64,000 nucleotides of DNA, from the NCBI GenBank assembly GCA_046350555.1, contig JAXMAF010000008.1, positions 62,001 through 126,000 on the forward strand, in the 5' to 3' direction. Shown piece by piece: positions 1 through 10,481 of the stretch (the first letter of the stretch is position 1; every line of letters starts with the position of its first letter). A program made the translations under genes and the position numbers. The notes under the pieces are model-generated. The model searched no databases, was not told where the DNA came from, and saw only the letters and a list, made by a program, of their open reading frames with translations. The stretch is from JAXMAF01 sp046350555. GTDB taxonomy: Bacteria; Planctomycetota; Phycisphaerae; Phycisphaerales; SM1A02.

Positions 1-339
1 ACCGCCCCGAGGTTGATCAGCCGCACCCTCAAGGACGCCGGCGACCGCTCGGCATGATCGGCGGGTTCCTTCGAGGCAGGCTCGCGTGCGGCCGGGTCGC
101 GCGGCCTTGGTTCGGGTGAGGCGGTTCCGGATCGGGTCGGGCCGGGCGAGGCGGCTTCGGGGGAAGTTCGCTCCGGCGAAGCGGCTTCGGGTCGATCGGG
201 CGATGGGATCGGGTCGTTGATGAGTGCTGGCATGAGGGGGAACGAGAAGCGTAGCGGCGCCGCGCCGGCGCTCCGGCGCGATTCTGGCGCGTGGCATCGC
301 ATCGCATCGCGTCGCGGTCGATCGTCGAGCGCGACGGCT
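1..339. other. Window-edge region without a supportable gene; imperfect GC-rich repeat
   Basis: No gene can be supported here. Between about 100 and 200 there is an imperfect tandem pattern built around GAGGCGGCTTCGGG and GAAGCGGCTTCGGG, which in one plus-strand frame reads as GEAASG-like low-complexity sequence. The core CCGGCGAAGCGGCTTCGG recurs at about 29270, next to another acidic-tail repeat. A plus-strand frame open from base 1 stops at 55-57, and this could be the end of a gene that starts outside the window, but nothing in it is recognisable. Confidence 0.3.
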
Positions 340-2339
340 ACGTCGCCCGTCGCCACGCCGTGCACATCAACACGCCCCACACGCTCCAGCGGGCCGTCTG
401 GCCTGGCGAAGAACTCCGGCTTGCTGGCGCGGCAACGGCGTTGACGTCGAGGCATGGCCGTCGCGCACGAAGCGAGTCCTCGCCGAGGTCCTCGCCGCCT
501 CGCGCAGCGGATCCGCGCGCATCAGCGGATCGACCTCGAAGTCGATCTTCGCGGCCAGCAGGCTTGCGGCGTGTGCGCTCGAGCAGTGCACGTCACTTGC
601 CGATCGCCGCGCAGCATGCGGATCGAGAGGAAGTCGCCGCGGCGAACTCGATACCGCGATGATCGGCCGATGCGCAGCAGGCCTTGAGCGATGCCGCCAT
701 CGTCCGCGCGATCGATCTTCGTCCAGATTCGTCGACGAGGTGACGAAAGATCATCGAGGTCATCAACCGCGCCGTCGGCGGAAGTCTCCTCGAGGAGATC
801 GTCCTGCCCGAGCAGGATCGACGACGGCTCGCGGCCGCCGCCGATCACGAGCGACGCCGGATCGCCATGGCCGAGACGAGCCGCGGCGTAGAGCTCGGGC
901 ATCGGTGGAGGCGACCAGGTCGGCCAGCTTGTGCACCTTCAGCCCGACGCCTGGGAATCCGATGGCGTCTCCGCGAGGCCGCCTCGCTGCGGCCCAGGTG
1001 GTCCCACGCCGCGGGACGCACGCGCGGCCGAGTTCCGCGAGCCGCGAGGGCGCCCACGATGGGGCATCCAGCCGACGCGCCAGATGCGGTCGGCCCAGAC
1101 GTATCGGTTGTAGCCGCCGAAGAGCTCGTCGCCGCCGTCGCCGGAGAGGGCCACGGTGACGTGCTGGCGCGCCAGCCTCGCGACGAGATACGTCGGAATC
1201 TGCGAGGCGTCGGCGAAGGGCTCGTCCCAGATCCCCGGAATGGCACCGCGTCAGCCGCGTCCTGCGCGGTCACGGTGGAGCCCGGTGTGGTCGGTGCCGA
1301 GGTGGTGCGCCACGGCGGCGGCGTGGCGGGCCTCGTCGTACTCGCGTTCGTCGAAGCCGATCGCGAAGGTGCGCACGCGACGCGCCGGGTCGCCGAGCGC
1401 GGCTGGCGTGCGCCTGCATGAGCGCCACGACGACCGACGAGTCGATTCCCCCGAAAGGAACGCCGAGCGGGACGTCGCCAATCGCGCAGAGCGCGGTCGC
1501 GTCGCGGAGCAGCCGTTCAGCCGTCGACCGCCTCCTCCGGCGACCCCGCGAAGGGGCGGTCGAGCGGCGCACGGCGTCGCGCGCGCGATCAGTGCCGCTG
1601 CTCGGCGACGATGGGGGCGTGCCGCGCCGGGTCGGCTGCGCCGCGTGCGCGATCGTCGCCATCGACCCCGGAAGGAGCTTCCGCCCGCGATGGATGGACA
1701 TCGGTCCGGGGACGTAGAGGAGCTGCAGGTACGCGACGGCCGCGGAGGGATTGACGCCGGCGTCGAAGCCGGGCACGCCGCCGCGCCGCGCGAAGCTCGC
1801 TGGCGAAGACGAGCGCGGGCCGGGCGCTCGACGTCGCGCTGACCGCCGCTCCGCCGTCCGCGCCCCACGATGCGTCGGCGCCGACCAATCCCCAGTAGAG
1901 GGGCTTCTTCCCGATCCGGTCGCGAACGAGGGTGAGCGTGCGCCGGCGTCCCAGAGCGCGATCGCGAACATCCCGATGAAGCCTGGTCGCCTCCTCGACG
2001 CCCAGATGCTCGAACGCGGCGAGCATCACCTCGGTGTCGGAGTGGCCGCGGAAGCGGACGCCGGCGATCCTCGAGATCGGGAAGCGCAGCCGGTCGAAGT
2101 TGTAGACCTCGCCGTTGTAGGCGATGCGGTAGCGTCCGCTGGCGGAGACCATCGGCTGATGGCCCTCGGGCGAGAGATCGATGATCGAGAGCCGCCGATG
2201 CGAGCCCCACCCGCCTCCGGTTCCCACCAGAGGCCGGCATCGTCCGGTCCGCGACGCCATCGCGTCGCGATGGCCGCGAGCGTGCCGAGTGGATCGCGAT
2301 GCGGCCGTGGGGGTCGAGGATGCCGGCGAGGCCGCACAT
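340..2339 (-). pseudogene. asnB: Asparagine synthetase (glutamine-hydrolysing), fragmented by many frameshifts
   Basis: The enzyme makes asparagine from aspartate, ATP and glutamine-derived ammonia; paralogues in polysaccharide loci amidate sugars. The start is clear: MCGLAGILDP with the Cys2 nucleophile of the class II glutaminase domain. The family signature then continues in order but in changing frames: RRGPDDAGLWWE, RLSIIDLSPEGHQPM, YNGEVYNF, HSDTEVMLAAFEHLG, KPLYWG, LVFASELRA, the ATP-site motif as GGIDSS (usually SGGVDSS) near 1450, FAIGFDEREYDEARHAA, SGDGGDELFGGYNRY near 1110, and KVHKLADL near 930. At least eight frame changes are needed. Because every block still matches the family, sequence error is more likely than decay. 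The exact 3' end, near 330-350, is uncertain. It lies 115 bp after an O-antigen-ligase-like gene on the same strand. Confidence 0.75.
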
Positions 2340-2454
2340 GGGGAATGGGGATCAGGCGGCGGGGATCGAGATCGGGGTCGCGCGCGGAAGGGGATCGCCG
2401 CCGCGCGTCGCGAGCATGGCGATCGCGACGGATCGCGCGCCGGAGCCGCGCCGG

Positions 2455-3714
2455 TCATGCCGTTGAGGTGAGCGACTCGAACTGGGCGGCGACGATCCAG
2501 AGGATCGCGGCGCCGAGGATGCCGCAGCCCAGTGGATCGCGCGCCAGCCGCCGCAAGCCGAGCAGCGTTCCCGCGGCGATGGGCGCCGGCCAGCCGCGCG
2601 CCGACCGCCGAGGTCGCAGAGCCGCGTGCAAGGCGACGGAGTGGGGATGCTCCACCTTGAGGGCGCCGAGCACGCCGCTGCTCCTGCGAGGTGCTCGCAG
2701 CCGCGACCACGCTTCGGGGCGTGCGGCATCCATGCCGCATAGCCGCCGAGGCCGGGCGCCGCACCGATGCAGCGCCACGCTCGCGGGCGGCGCTCCACCA
2801 GACCGCGCGCTGGCCGACGGCGTCGTCGGGGCCGCGGGTCGCGGGTGATGCTTGAACGGCTCGTCGGCGCACGTTCTCCCAGTCGCTTCCGCCGAGCGTG
2901 ATGTTGCCGGCCGTAGAGCGCGCCGGCGACGATCGCCATCGCCAGCGGCGTCGTAGCGGCGCAGCCGGCGCGCGGCGACCAGTTCCACGCGATCGCGGCG
3001 AGCGTCGCGGCGCCGCCTCGGCGAGGGCGACAGTCGCCGCGCGCCGCGGCGATGGCGATTCCCAGCAAGCCGCCAGGTGGCCATCGACGCGGCAAGCCAG
3101 TTCCGCCGTTGCCGCGGCAGGATCGCCGAGGCGGCGATGAGCAGCAGGACCGCGACGCCACGGTCCAGGTCGCGACGTGCCCCGGATGGCTGGCAAGTCC
3201 CGGATGCCGCACCGGCGAGGCGTGGTGCGGCGGATAGAGCCAGCCCGCTGGAAACACCGATCACGTTCGAGATTCGTCCGGCGATGCCGATTTGCCCAGA
3301 CGTGCCTTCATCGCACCGTTGTGCCGTTGCCGGGATCACGAGCACCACGCGCCATGCGCCGAGCTGGCTGCGCCACTGCTCGGGACTCGCGGTCCACAGT
3401 CCGCCGAGCGACGCCCACGCGGTCCACGCGATTCCCAGCCACGTCATCGGCATCCGCAGCAGCGCGACGTTGAGCGCCATCGTGGAGGGCACGCGCAGCA
3501 GCCAGATCGCCCCGAGGCCGATCGAACCGATCGTCGCCAGCGACGACGAGAGTCCGCTCAGGGCGAAGAAGACGAGTGCCGCGATCACGTGCGCCGCGTG
3601 CATGCCTGGATGATCGCGCTCCGCGGCGTCGAGGAGCGAGCGCACTTCCCACGATGCGCCGGCCGGGGGCCAGAAGCCAGGACCTGATCGCGCGCGTGGG
3701 TTGGCATGCCGCAT
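2455..3714 (-). pseudogene. O-antigen ligase / polysaccharide polymerase-like membrane protein, frameshifted
   Basis: The N-terminal part (from 3714 down to about 3310) is a clean hydrophobic sequence with successive membrane segments (VIAALVFFALSG, GSIGLGAIWLL). It is followed by a region typical of Wzy/WaaL-like proteins (WTASPEQWRSQLGAWR). Downstream the frame changes at least three times. Recognisable pieces include GPGLGGYAAWMP and VEHPHSVALHAA, which correspond to the conserved periplasmic loop and histidine region of O-antigen ligases, and the final segment AAILWIVAAQF is again in the first frame. It would polymerise or ligate glycan at the inner membrane. It starts 30 bp after the transporter at 3745-5133 and precedes asnB, so the three may be co-transcribed. 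Family assignment is moderate because no long catalytic block survives in one frame. Confidence 0.55.
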
Positions 3715-3744
3715 CGTTCGTTTCGCCCGTCTCGCCGCGCCGCC

Positions 3745-5133
3745 CTACGCCCGCGCGGGCGAGCCTTCGTGCGGGTCGTCCGCCCCGCGGATCGACGGCC
3801 GATCGTGGAAGGTCAGCACGAAGAGGACGAGCACCGCGAGGGCCATGATCGCCGGCACCCACCAGAACGCGGCCCAATCCGTGACGGAGCTCTTCGTCCC
3901 CGTGGCCGCGTCGACGACGGACCGGGTGCTCGCCGCGAAGACGCGACCCATGATCTGGGCGCCGATCAGCATGCCCAGTCCCTGCGTCACCAGCACCAGC
4001 AGGCCCTGCGCCGAGGCGCGGATGCGCGCCGGCGCGATCTGTTCCGTGTAGATCTGGCCGGTCACGAAGAAGAAGTCGTAGCAGATCCCGTGCAGTGCGA
4101 TTCCCAGCAGGATCATCCATCCCACCGGATCGCGCGGCATCATGACCGAGAAGCCGCCGATGGTGAAGAGATGGAACCAGTCCCAGGTGGCGCCGGTGGC
4201 GCTGGCGAAGAGCGTGTAGCGCAGGGCCCACGCGAGCATGCCCGCGGCGAGCATCCACTTCACGCCCAGTCGGGCGAAGAAGAGGGGCATCGCGAGCATG
4301 AAGCAGATCTCGGCGATCTGCCCGATCGACATCGTCGCCGTGGTGGCCGCGATGCGATCGCCGACCGGTCCGACGTCGCCGACGAAGCCCGCGGCGAAGG
4401 CGTAGTAGGCCGCCAGCGGAATGCACATGAGGCACGACGCGACGATGAAGATCGCGAACGAGGGGCGCCGCAGGAGCGCCAGGGCGTCGAGTCCGAGCGC
4501 GTCGCGCGCCGAGAAGGGCCTGCCTCGCGCCGGCGGCGGGGTGTGCGGGAGGGTGAACGAGTAGAGCCCCAGGAGCACGGCGGCGGCGGCCGCGACGAGG
4601 AACTGCTTGGGCGCCTTGTCGGCGCCGAGGGCGCTGATCGTCCATCCCGCCGCGATCCAGCCGATCGTCCCCCAGACGCGCACCAGCGGAAACTGCCGCT
4701 GCGGCGCGGTCATCGCGTTGAAGGCGATCGCATTCGCGAGTCCCAGCGTCGGCATGTAGCAGAGCACGTGCACGAGCAGGACGAGGATGAAGGGCCACTC
4801 GCGCAGGAACTCGAGGATCCCCGACTTCGGCGCACCGGACCACTCGAAGCCGGCGGCCACCGGCGCCAGCGCGATCACCGCGCCGCCCGCGATGTGCAGC
4901 GCGCCGAGCATGCGCTCGCTCGCGAAGAAGCGGTCGGCCACCATGCCCAGGGCGAACGGCGAGAGGATCGCGGCGACCGGTGCGACCGAATAGGCCGTCG
5001 CGATCGCGGGATCCATGCCGTTGGCCCGCATGAACGTCGCCATCGAGACGTACCACGAGCCCCAGACGAAGAACTGAAGGAACATCATCAGCGACAGGCG
5101 AAAACCGACCGAGGAAGGCGCGTCGGGCGTCAT
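3745..5133 (-). CDS. MFS transporter, nucleoside permease-like
   Basis: Predicted 462-residue inner-membrane protein with about twelve hydrophobic segments, starting MTPDAPSSVGFRLSLMMFLQ. The opening LMMFLQFFVWGSWYVSMATF is characteristic of the nucleoside:H+ symporter-like (NupG/XapB) branch of the major facilitator superfamily, so nucleosides or small metabolites are likely substrates. The open frame extends further upstream, but the ATG at 5133 is preferred: it avoids overlap with topA (stop at 5159) and has a TACACT hexamer at 5140-5145, 6 nt upstream, fitting a leaderless transcript. Unlike its neighbours, the gene is intact over its whole length. Substrate is inferred from family only. 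Confidence 0.8.
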   Translation of the reverse strand: MTPDAPSSVGFRLSLMMFLQFFVWGSWYVSMATFMRANGMDPAIATAYSVAPVAAILSPFALGMVADRFFASERMLGALHIAGGAVIALAPVAAGFEWSGAPKSGILEFLREWPFILVLLVHVLCYMPTLGLANAIAFNAMTAPQRQFPLVRVWGTIGWIAAGWTISALGADKAPKQFLVAAAAAVLLGLYSFTLPHTPPPARGRPFSARDALGLDALALLRRPSFAIFIVASCLMCIPLAAYYAFAAGFVGDVGPVGDRIAATTATMSIGQIAEICFMLAMPLFFARLGVKWMLAAGMLAWALRYTLFASATGATWDWFHLFTIGGFSVMMPRDPVGWMILLGIALHGICYDFFFVTGQIYTEQIAPARIRASAQGLLVLVTQGLGMLIGAQIMGRVFAASTRSVVDAATGTKSSVTDWAAFWWVPAIMALAVLVLFVLTFHDRPSIRGADDPHEGSPARA

Positions 5134-5139
5134 GGTGGG

Positions 5140-5145
5140 AGTGTA
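5140..5145 (-). promoter_or_regulatory. Candidate leaderless -10 box (TACACT) of the MFS gene
   Basis: TACACT on the minus strand lies 6 nt before the ATG at 5133, and no Shine-Dalgarno sequence is present. Initiation 6-7 nt after the hexamer would begin the mRNA at the start codon. The same arrangement recurs at several genes in the window. Confidence 0.45.
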
Positions 5146-5158
5146 ATTGAACGCCCGG

Positions 5159-8003
5159 CTACGCGGACTTCGCGGGCCGCTCGCGCGCGTCGGGATGGAT
5201 CGCAAGCTCCGCGACGCCGCCGGGAATCACCAGGTCCGCCACCGGAGTGCCGTCGGGAACGACGCGGCCGTCGTGGCGTCTCAGGACCACCTGGGGATTC
5301 GCCTTCGTGTGCTCGTCGAGCCGCTTCTCGAGGGTGGCGCGGAGCGCCTCGTCGACCTTGGTCCATGGCATCCGGCCGCGGCACTTCGGAAACCCGGAGC
5401 AGCCCAGCCACGGTCCGCGCTTGCCGCTGCGGAGGTTCATCGGCTTGCCGCACTTGTCGCACGAGAGCTCCGCGACGACGATCGGCGGCGGCGCCGGCAG
5501 CTTGATCCGGCCGCGCTTGTCGACGTTCACGACGAACTTCATCTCGGGGTAGTTGGCGCTGGCGATGAACTGGCCGAAGCGGCCGGTGCGCAGGATCATG
5601 TCCGAGCCGTCCTCGGGACAGACCACGTCGACGCGCTCCGGAAGCAGCGGGCGCCCCTCGCGGTCGATCGGCGCCGCATACTCGCACTCCGGATAGCCGC
5701 TGCACGAGAGGAACCGGCCGTTCTTGCCGAAGCGGTACATCGTGCGACGACCGCACCGCGGACAGGCGTACGGCGCGGGCTGCGTCTCCGCCTTCGCGTG
5801 GGACATGTTCTCCAGCGCGTGGTCGAGCGCATCGGAGAAGGGCCCATAGAAGGTGCGCAGCATGTCGGTCCAGTCGGTGTGCGCCTCCTCGATCTTGTCC
5901 AGCTCGAGCTCCATCTCGCGCGTGTAGCCGACGTCCATGAGCTGCGGGAAGCCCTCGACGAGCTTGTCGGTGACGACGCCGCCGAGGTCGGTGGCGAAGA
6001 AGCGGCGCTCGATCTGCTCGACGTATCCGCGATCCTGGATCACCCGGATGATCGACGCGTAGGTGGAGGGGCGGCCGATCCCCTCCTCCTCGAGCTTCTT
6101 CACGAGCGACGCCTCGCTGAAGCGCGGCGGCGGACTCGTGAAGCGCTGCTCGGGATCGATCGCGAACGGGGCGAGCTCGTCGCGCTCCTTCAGCGGCGGC
6201 AGCGTCGGCTCGTCGGCGGAGGCGGGTGCGCCGGCGGCGCGGTACCAGCCGTCGAAGACGAGGACGCGTCCGGTGGCGCGGAGCACGGCGCCGGTCGGCT
6301 GGTCGCGGCGCTCGAGCGTGACGGCGGTCGCGTCCCACTCGGCGGGCGTCATCTGGCAGGCGACGAAGCGCGACCAGATGAGCCGGTAGAGCTTGAGCTG
6401 GTCCTCGTTGAGCGCGCCGCGCAGGGCGTCCGGTGTCCGCGACGCGTCGGTCGGCCGGATCGCCTCGTGCGCCTCCTGCGCCTGCTTGTTGGAGCTGCCG
6501 AAGAAGTTGGGCTTCTCGGGCAGGTAGTCGGCGCCGAAGGTCCGGCCGATGTACTCGCGGGCGTCGCGCAGCGCCTCGCCGCTGAGGTGCGTCGAGTCGA
6601 AGTGGCATGTAGGTGATGAGTCCCACCGCGCCGACGCCCGGAAGCGTCACGCCTTCGTAGAGGCCCTGGGCGAGCGCATCGTGCGGTCCGTGCCGAAACC
6701 GAGGACGCTGGAGGCGGCGAAGACCCTGAGCGACGAGGTGATGAAGGGGCGCCGAGGACGCCGCCTGCGCGGCCGCATCTCGACCGAGCGCACCGCGTAG
6801 CGGGCCGCCGGATCGACGCGCCCGGAGATCATCGGCGCGCCGGCGGGCCGGTCCCTTGGCACTCTCGTCGAGCGTCGCGTCGAGGAAGCGCATCGTCGAG
6901 TAGTCCGACCGCGGCGGAGACCCGCCGCGCACGCGGCGTCGAGCGCGTCGGCGGGGATGCGTCGCCGGCGCGGCCGAGCCGAACCTGCGGCCTCCGCCCG
7001 CGCGCCACCGGAGGCGACGCCCGCTCGACGAGTTCCGCCTCGATGGCGCCGTGTTCCGCCAGCCACGCGACCTGCGCCTTCGCGTCGGCGCGTTGCCGCG
7101 CTCGTCGCGCCGGGCCATGAACTGGCGCCACGCGGCGCCGAGCGCGGCGACGTCGGTCGGCCGGGCGCCCGGCTTCGCGGCGAGCGGCGCGAGGCAGGCG
7201 GTGACGCGCCACTGCTCGTCGGGCACGAACGCCGCGATCTCCCGCTCGCGCTCGACGACGAGGCGCACCGCCACCGACTGCACCCGCCCGGCGCTGAGGC
7301 CGCGCGCCACCTTCTTCCAGAGCAGCGGCGAGACCTGGTACCCGACGATGCGGTCGAGGATGCGCCGCGCCTGCTGGGCGTTCACCTTGTAGACGTCGAT
7401 CGGATGCGGATGCTCGAAGGCCCGCTGGATCTCCGACTTGGTGATCGCGTTGAAGATGACGCGCTTGGCGCTCTCCGGCGGAATGCCCAGTTCCTCGGCC
7501 AGGTGCCAGGCGATCGCCTCGCCCTCGCGGTCGAGGTCGGTCGCGAACCAGACCTGGGAGGCCGCCTTCGCCGAGCGCCGCAGGTCGGCCATCGTCTTCT
7601 TCTTGTCGGCGAGCACCTCGTACGTCGGCTCGAAGTCCCGATCGAGGTTGACACCCGGAACCGGCTGCTTCGATCCCTTCGGCGACTTCTCGGGAAGGTC
7701 GCGGACGTGGCCGACGCTCGCCTTGACCTCGAATTGGGGTCCGAGGTACTTGTTGATGGTCTTGGCCTTGGCGGGGCTCTCGACGATGACAAGCTGCCTG
7801 CCGCCGGCGTTCATGCCGACCGCGGCCTCGGGCGTCCGCTCGCCGGCCGAGCGGTCGGGGCCTGCCTTCACGGGCGCCGCGGCGGCCTTGCCACGTCGCG
7901 AGCGAGCAGGCTTCGGAGCGCTCGTCGGCGCGGCGTCGCTGGGCGCGTCCGCCTTCGATCGACGGGCTGCCTTGGGACGGGATGGTCGCTTCGGATTGGG
8001 CAC
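5159..8003 (-). pseudogene. topA: DNA topoisomerase I (type IA), frameshifted in the middle
   Basis: Type IA topoisomerase relaxing negative supercoils. From a GTG at 8003 there is a basic Ala/Lys-rich extension of about 65 residues, then the TOPRIM domain (LVIVESPAKAKTINKYLG; FATDLDREGEAIAWHLAEE with the acidic metal ligands) and the core through LLWKKVARGLSAGRVQSVAV. The frame is lost near 7090, changes several times to about 6610, then runs clean to the stop at 5159. The catalytic region is visible in pieces: PFITSSLRVFAASSV, then AQGLYEGVTLPGVGAVGLITYM, after which the expected RTDS of the active-site Tyr motif is disrupted. The intact C-terminus (from 6352) carries several zinc-ribbon modules (CPRCGRRTMYRFGKNGRFLS; CDKCGKPMNLRSGKRGPWLG). 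An essential gene is unlikely to be dead, so base-call errors in 6600-7100 are the simplest reading. Confidence 0.85.
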
Positions 8004-8108
8004 GTGGACGGAGGGGTGTAGACGCCAACACGCGCCCCGGTCAAGTCGATCGGGTTCCGTGCGGTGCGTGAACTCGGGCCGCGCCGGTCGAGCGACGGAC
8101 CTCGCCCT

Positions 8109-9072
8109 TCATCGTCGCGGCACCGGCCCCCGCACGAATCCAAGCACCTCGTCCAGGAGCGAATCGGGGTCCATTCCATCGGCGGCGAAGAAGCGGGCGT
8201 TGGGCAGGACTCGGAATCTCCGCAGCCAGGTGCGCTGTTGCTTGGCGAACCGGCGCGAGGCGATCTTGACCTGCTCGATCGCGTCTTCGAGGGAGATCCG
8301 GCCTTCGAGGTGGTCGATCAACTGCTTGTAGCCGAGCCCTCGCGCCCTGGCGGCCCGGGCGGTTCGCCGAATGAAGCGCGGACCTCCTCGAGCAGTCCCG
8401 CGTCCATCATCGCCTTCACGCGGGCGTTGATGCGCCGGTTGATGCTCTCGACGGGGTAGTCGAGCCCGACGATAAAGGTCGGCGGTTGGTCGTCCGCCGC
8501 GCGGGCTGCGGCGCCGGCCGCTCCGCGTCGCCGCCATTGGCGTTGGTGCTCGCTCAGCGGGCGCCCGGTGGCGTCGAAGACCTCCAGCGCCCGGATCGTG
8601 CGGCGCCGGTCGTTGGGATGGATGCGCGCGGCGGCCGCGGGATCGACGCGTTCAAGCTCGGCGCGGGCTCGGGCACCGTTCGCCGCGCCAGCCGATCGCG
8701 CGCCGCGTTGGCGGGCGGCCCGTCGAAGAGGCCGTCGAGGAACGCCTTCACTAGAGATTCGTCCCGCCCACGACGATCGGCGGCGCCCCGCGGCGCGGGT
8801 GCGCGCAACTTCAGCGCGGGCAGCGCGAGCCATGCGTCGACGGTGAAGCCATCGTCGTCGGGCTCGATCAGGTCGATCAACGCATGCGGCGCCGCGGCGC
8901 GCTCCTCGGCGGTCGGCTTGGCGGTGCCGATCTCCATTCCGCGATAGACCTGCATCGAGTCGGCGCCGATGCAGACGCCGCCGCCCGGCAGCGCCCGGGC
9001 CAGCCGGGTGGCCAGGCCGGTCTTGCCGCCGGCGGTCGGACCGAGGATGAGGATCGTTGGAGGAGGGATCAC
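8109..9072 (-). pseudogene. miaA: tRNA dimethylallyltransferase, frameshifted
   Basis: MiaA adds a dimethylallyl group to A37 of tRNAs that read UNN codons. The P-loop is clear just after a GTG start at 9072 (ILILGPTAGGKTGLATRLAR), followed by IGADSMQVYRGMEIGTAKPT and the LIDLIEPDDDGFTVDAWLAL segment. The next conserved block, PPIVVGGTNLYVK, can be read near 8750-8785 only if a missing C is restored in the Tyr codon (AATCTCTAGTGAAG for AATCTCTACGTGAAG). Later blocks continue in other frames: DPAAAARIHPNDRRRTIRAL, FIVGLDYP, then GLGYKQLIDHLEGRISLEDA and the C-terminal QRTWLRRF. At least three shifts are required. The gene is divergent from pgk with 71 bp between starts. Confidence 0.85.
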
Positions 9073-9125
9073 GTCGTTCGCAATCGACGGTGGTGCGCGG
9101 CATGCCCAACATCGCCGCGACCGAT

Positions 9126-9131
9126 TATCAT
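9126..9131 (+). promoter_or_regulatory. Candidate -10 box (TATCAT) upstream of pgk
   Basis: TATCAT lies 12 nt before the pgk ATG in the short miaA-pgk divergent region. The sequence between them (CCCGTCCCCCCT) has no Shine-Dalgarno motif. The expected -35 position holds only a poor match (TGCCCA). A very short or absent leader is inferred. Confidence 0.35.
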
Positions 9132-9143
9132 CCCGTCCCCCCT

Positions 9144-10351
9144 ATGCCGAAGAAAACCCTCGCGCAAACCGACGTCTCCAACCGCCGCGTCCTGATGCGC
9201 GTCGACTTCAACGTGCCGCTGGACCAGGGCGGCGCCATCACCGACGACCGCCGCATCCGGATGTCGCTTCCAGCGATCCAGTCGGTGCTCTCCCGCGGCG
9301 GCGCGCTGGTGCTCATGAGCCACCTCGGCCGTCCGGACGGCACCGGATTCGAGCCCGATTCCTCGCTCAAGCCGGTCGCCGCGCGGCTCGCCGAGCTGCT
9401 GCCGGGGGTGAAGGTGCACTTCCCAAGCAACGACTGCATCGACGACGCCGCGGCGAAGGCCGTCGCGGCGCTCAAGCCGGGCGAGGTCGTCCTGCTCGAG
9501 AACCTTCGCTTCCACAAGGCTGAGAAGAAGGGCGATGCGGCCTTCGCCGCGAAGCTCGCGGCGTACGGCGAGATCTACTGCAACGACGCCTTCGGCACCG
9601 CCCATCGGCCCGACGCGTCGATGGTCGCCGTTCCCAAGGCGATGGCGGGCAAGCCGCGCGTCGTCGGACCGCTCATGGAGAAGGAGATCAAGTTCCTCGG
9701 CGACACGATCCGCAATCCGAGGCGGCCCTTCGTGGCGATCCTCGGTGGCTCGAAGGTGAGCGACAAGCTCGCCGCCATCGAGAACCTGATCGACAAGGTG
9801 GACCTGATCCTGGTGGGTGGGGCGATGGCGTACACGTTCCTGAAGGCGCTGGGCCGGCGCGTCGGATCGAGCCTCGTCGAGCGCGACATGCTGCCGCGGG
9901 CCAAGGCGATCATCGAGCGCATCGCCGAGAGCCCGACCCGGGGCATGCTTCCCGTCGACCACGTCTGCGGCACCGAGCTCGCCGAGGGCACGCGCGTCAA
10001 GGTCTTCGAGGACCACATCGACGACGGCTGGATGGGGCTCGACATCGGCACCAAGACGCTGGTCAAGTACGCCGACGCCCTCCGCGACGCAAAGACCGTG
10101 GTCTGGAACGGGCCCGTGGGCGCCTTCGAGACGCGACCCTTCGACTCCGGCACGCACCTGCTCGCGGCGGTGGTCGCCCGGCTCACCGCGCGGGGCGCGA
10201 CGACGATCGTCGGCGGCGGCGACACCGCCGCGGCGGTCGAGAAGTTCGGCCTCGCCGATGGCTTCACCCACATCTCCACCGGCGGCGGCGCTTCGCTGGA
10301 ACTGCTCGAGGGAAAGAAGTTCGAGAGCGTCGGGCCCTCGACGAGGCGTAG
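9144..10351 (+). CDS. pgk: Phosphoglycerate kinase (one-base deletion near the 3' end)
   Basis: Cytosolic glycolytic enzyme transferring phosphate between 1,3-bisphosphoglycerate and ADP. The sequence is complete from MPKKTLAQTDVSN: substrate site RVDFNVPLD, MSHLGRPDG, the hinge GGSKVSDKLAAIENL, and the nucleotide-binding C-terminal GGGDTAAA and STGGGASLELLEGKKFESV. After that the frame slips: restoring one base near 10330-10337 gives ...RALDEA and a TAG at 10349-10351, a normal 402-residue protein. As written, the frame reads through into the thioredoxin gene at 10482 and mimics a fusion. The upstream ATG-like starts (9057, 9102) are rejected because the conserved family start is at 9144. 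Confidence 0.93.
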
Positions 10352-10481
10352 GCGGACGGCGCCTCGCGGCCCGAACGACCGTCGCCCCGGGGCCGTGCGC
10401 CACCGGCTGGAACCAACCCGGACACGCCGCGTCTACCATCCGGGAACGTTCCGTCTTATTCCACGAAAGGACTCCGCCCTC

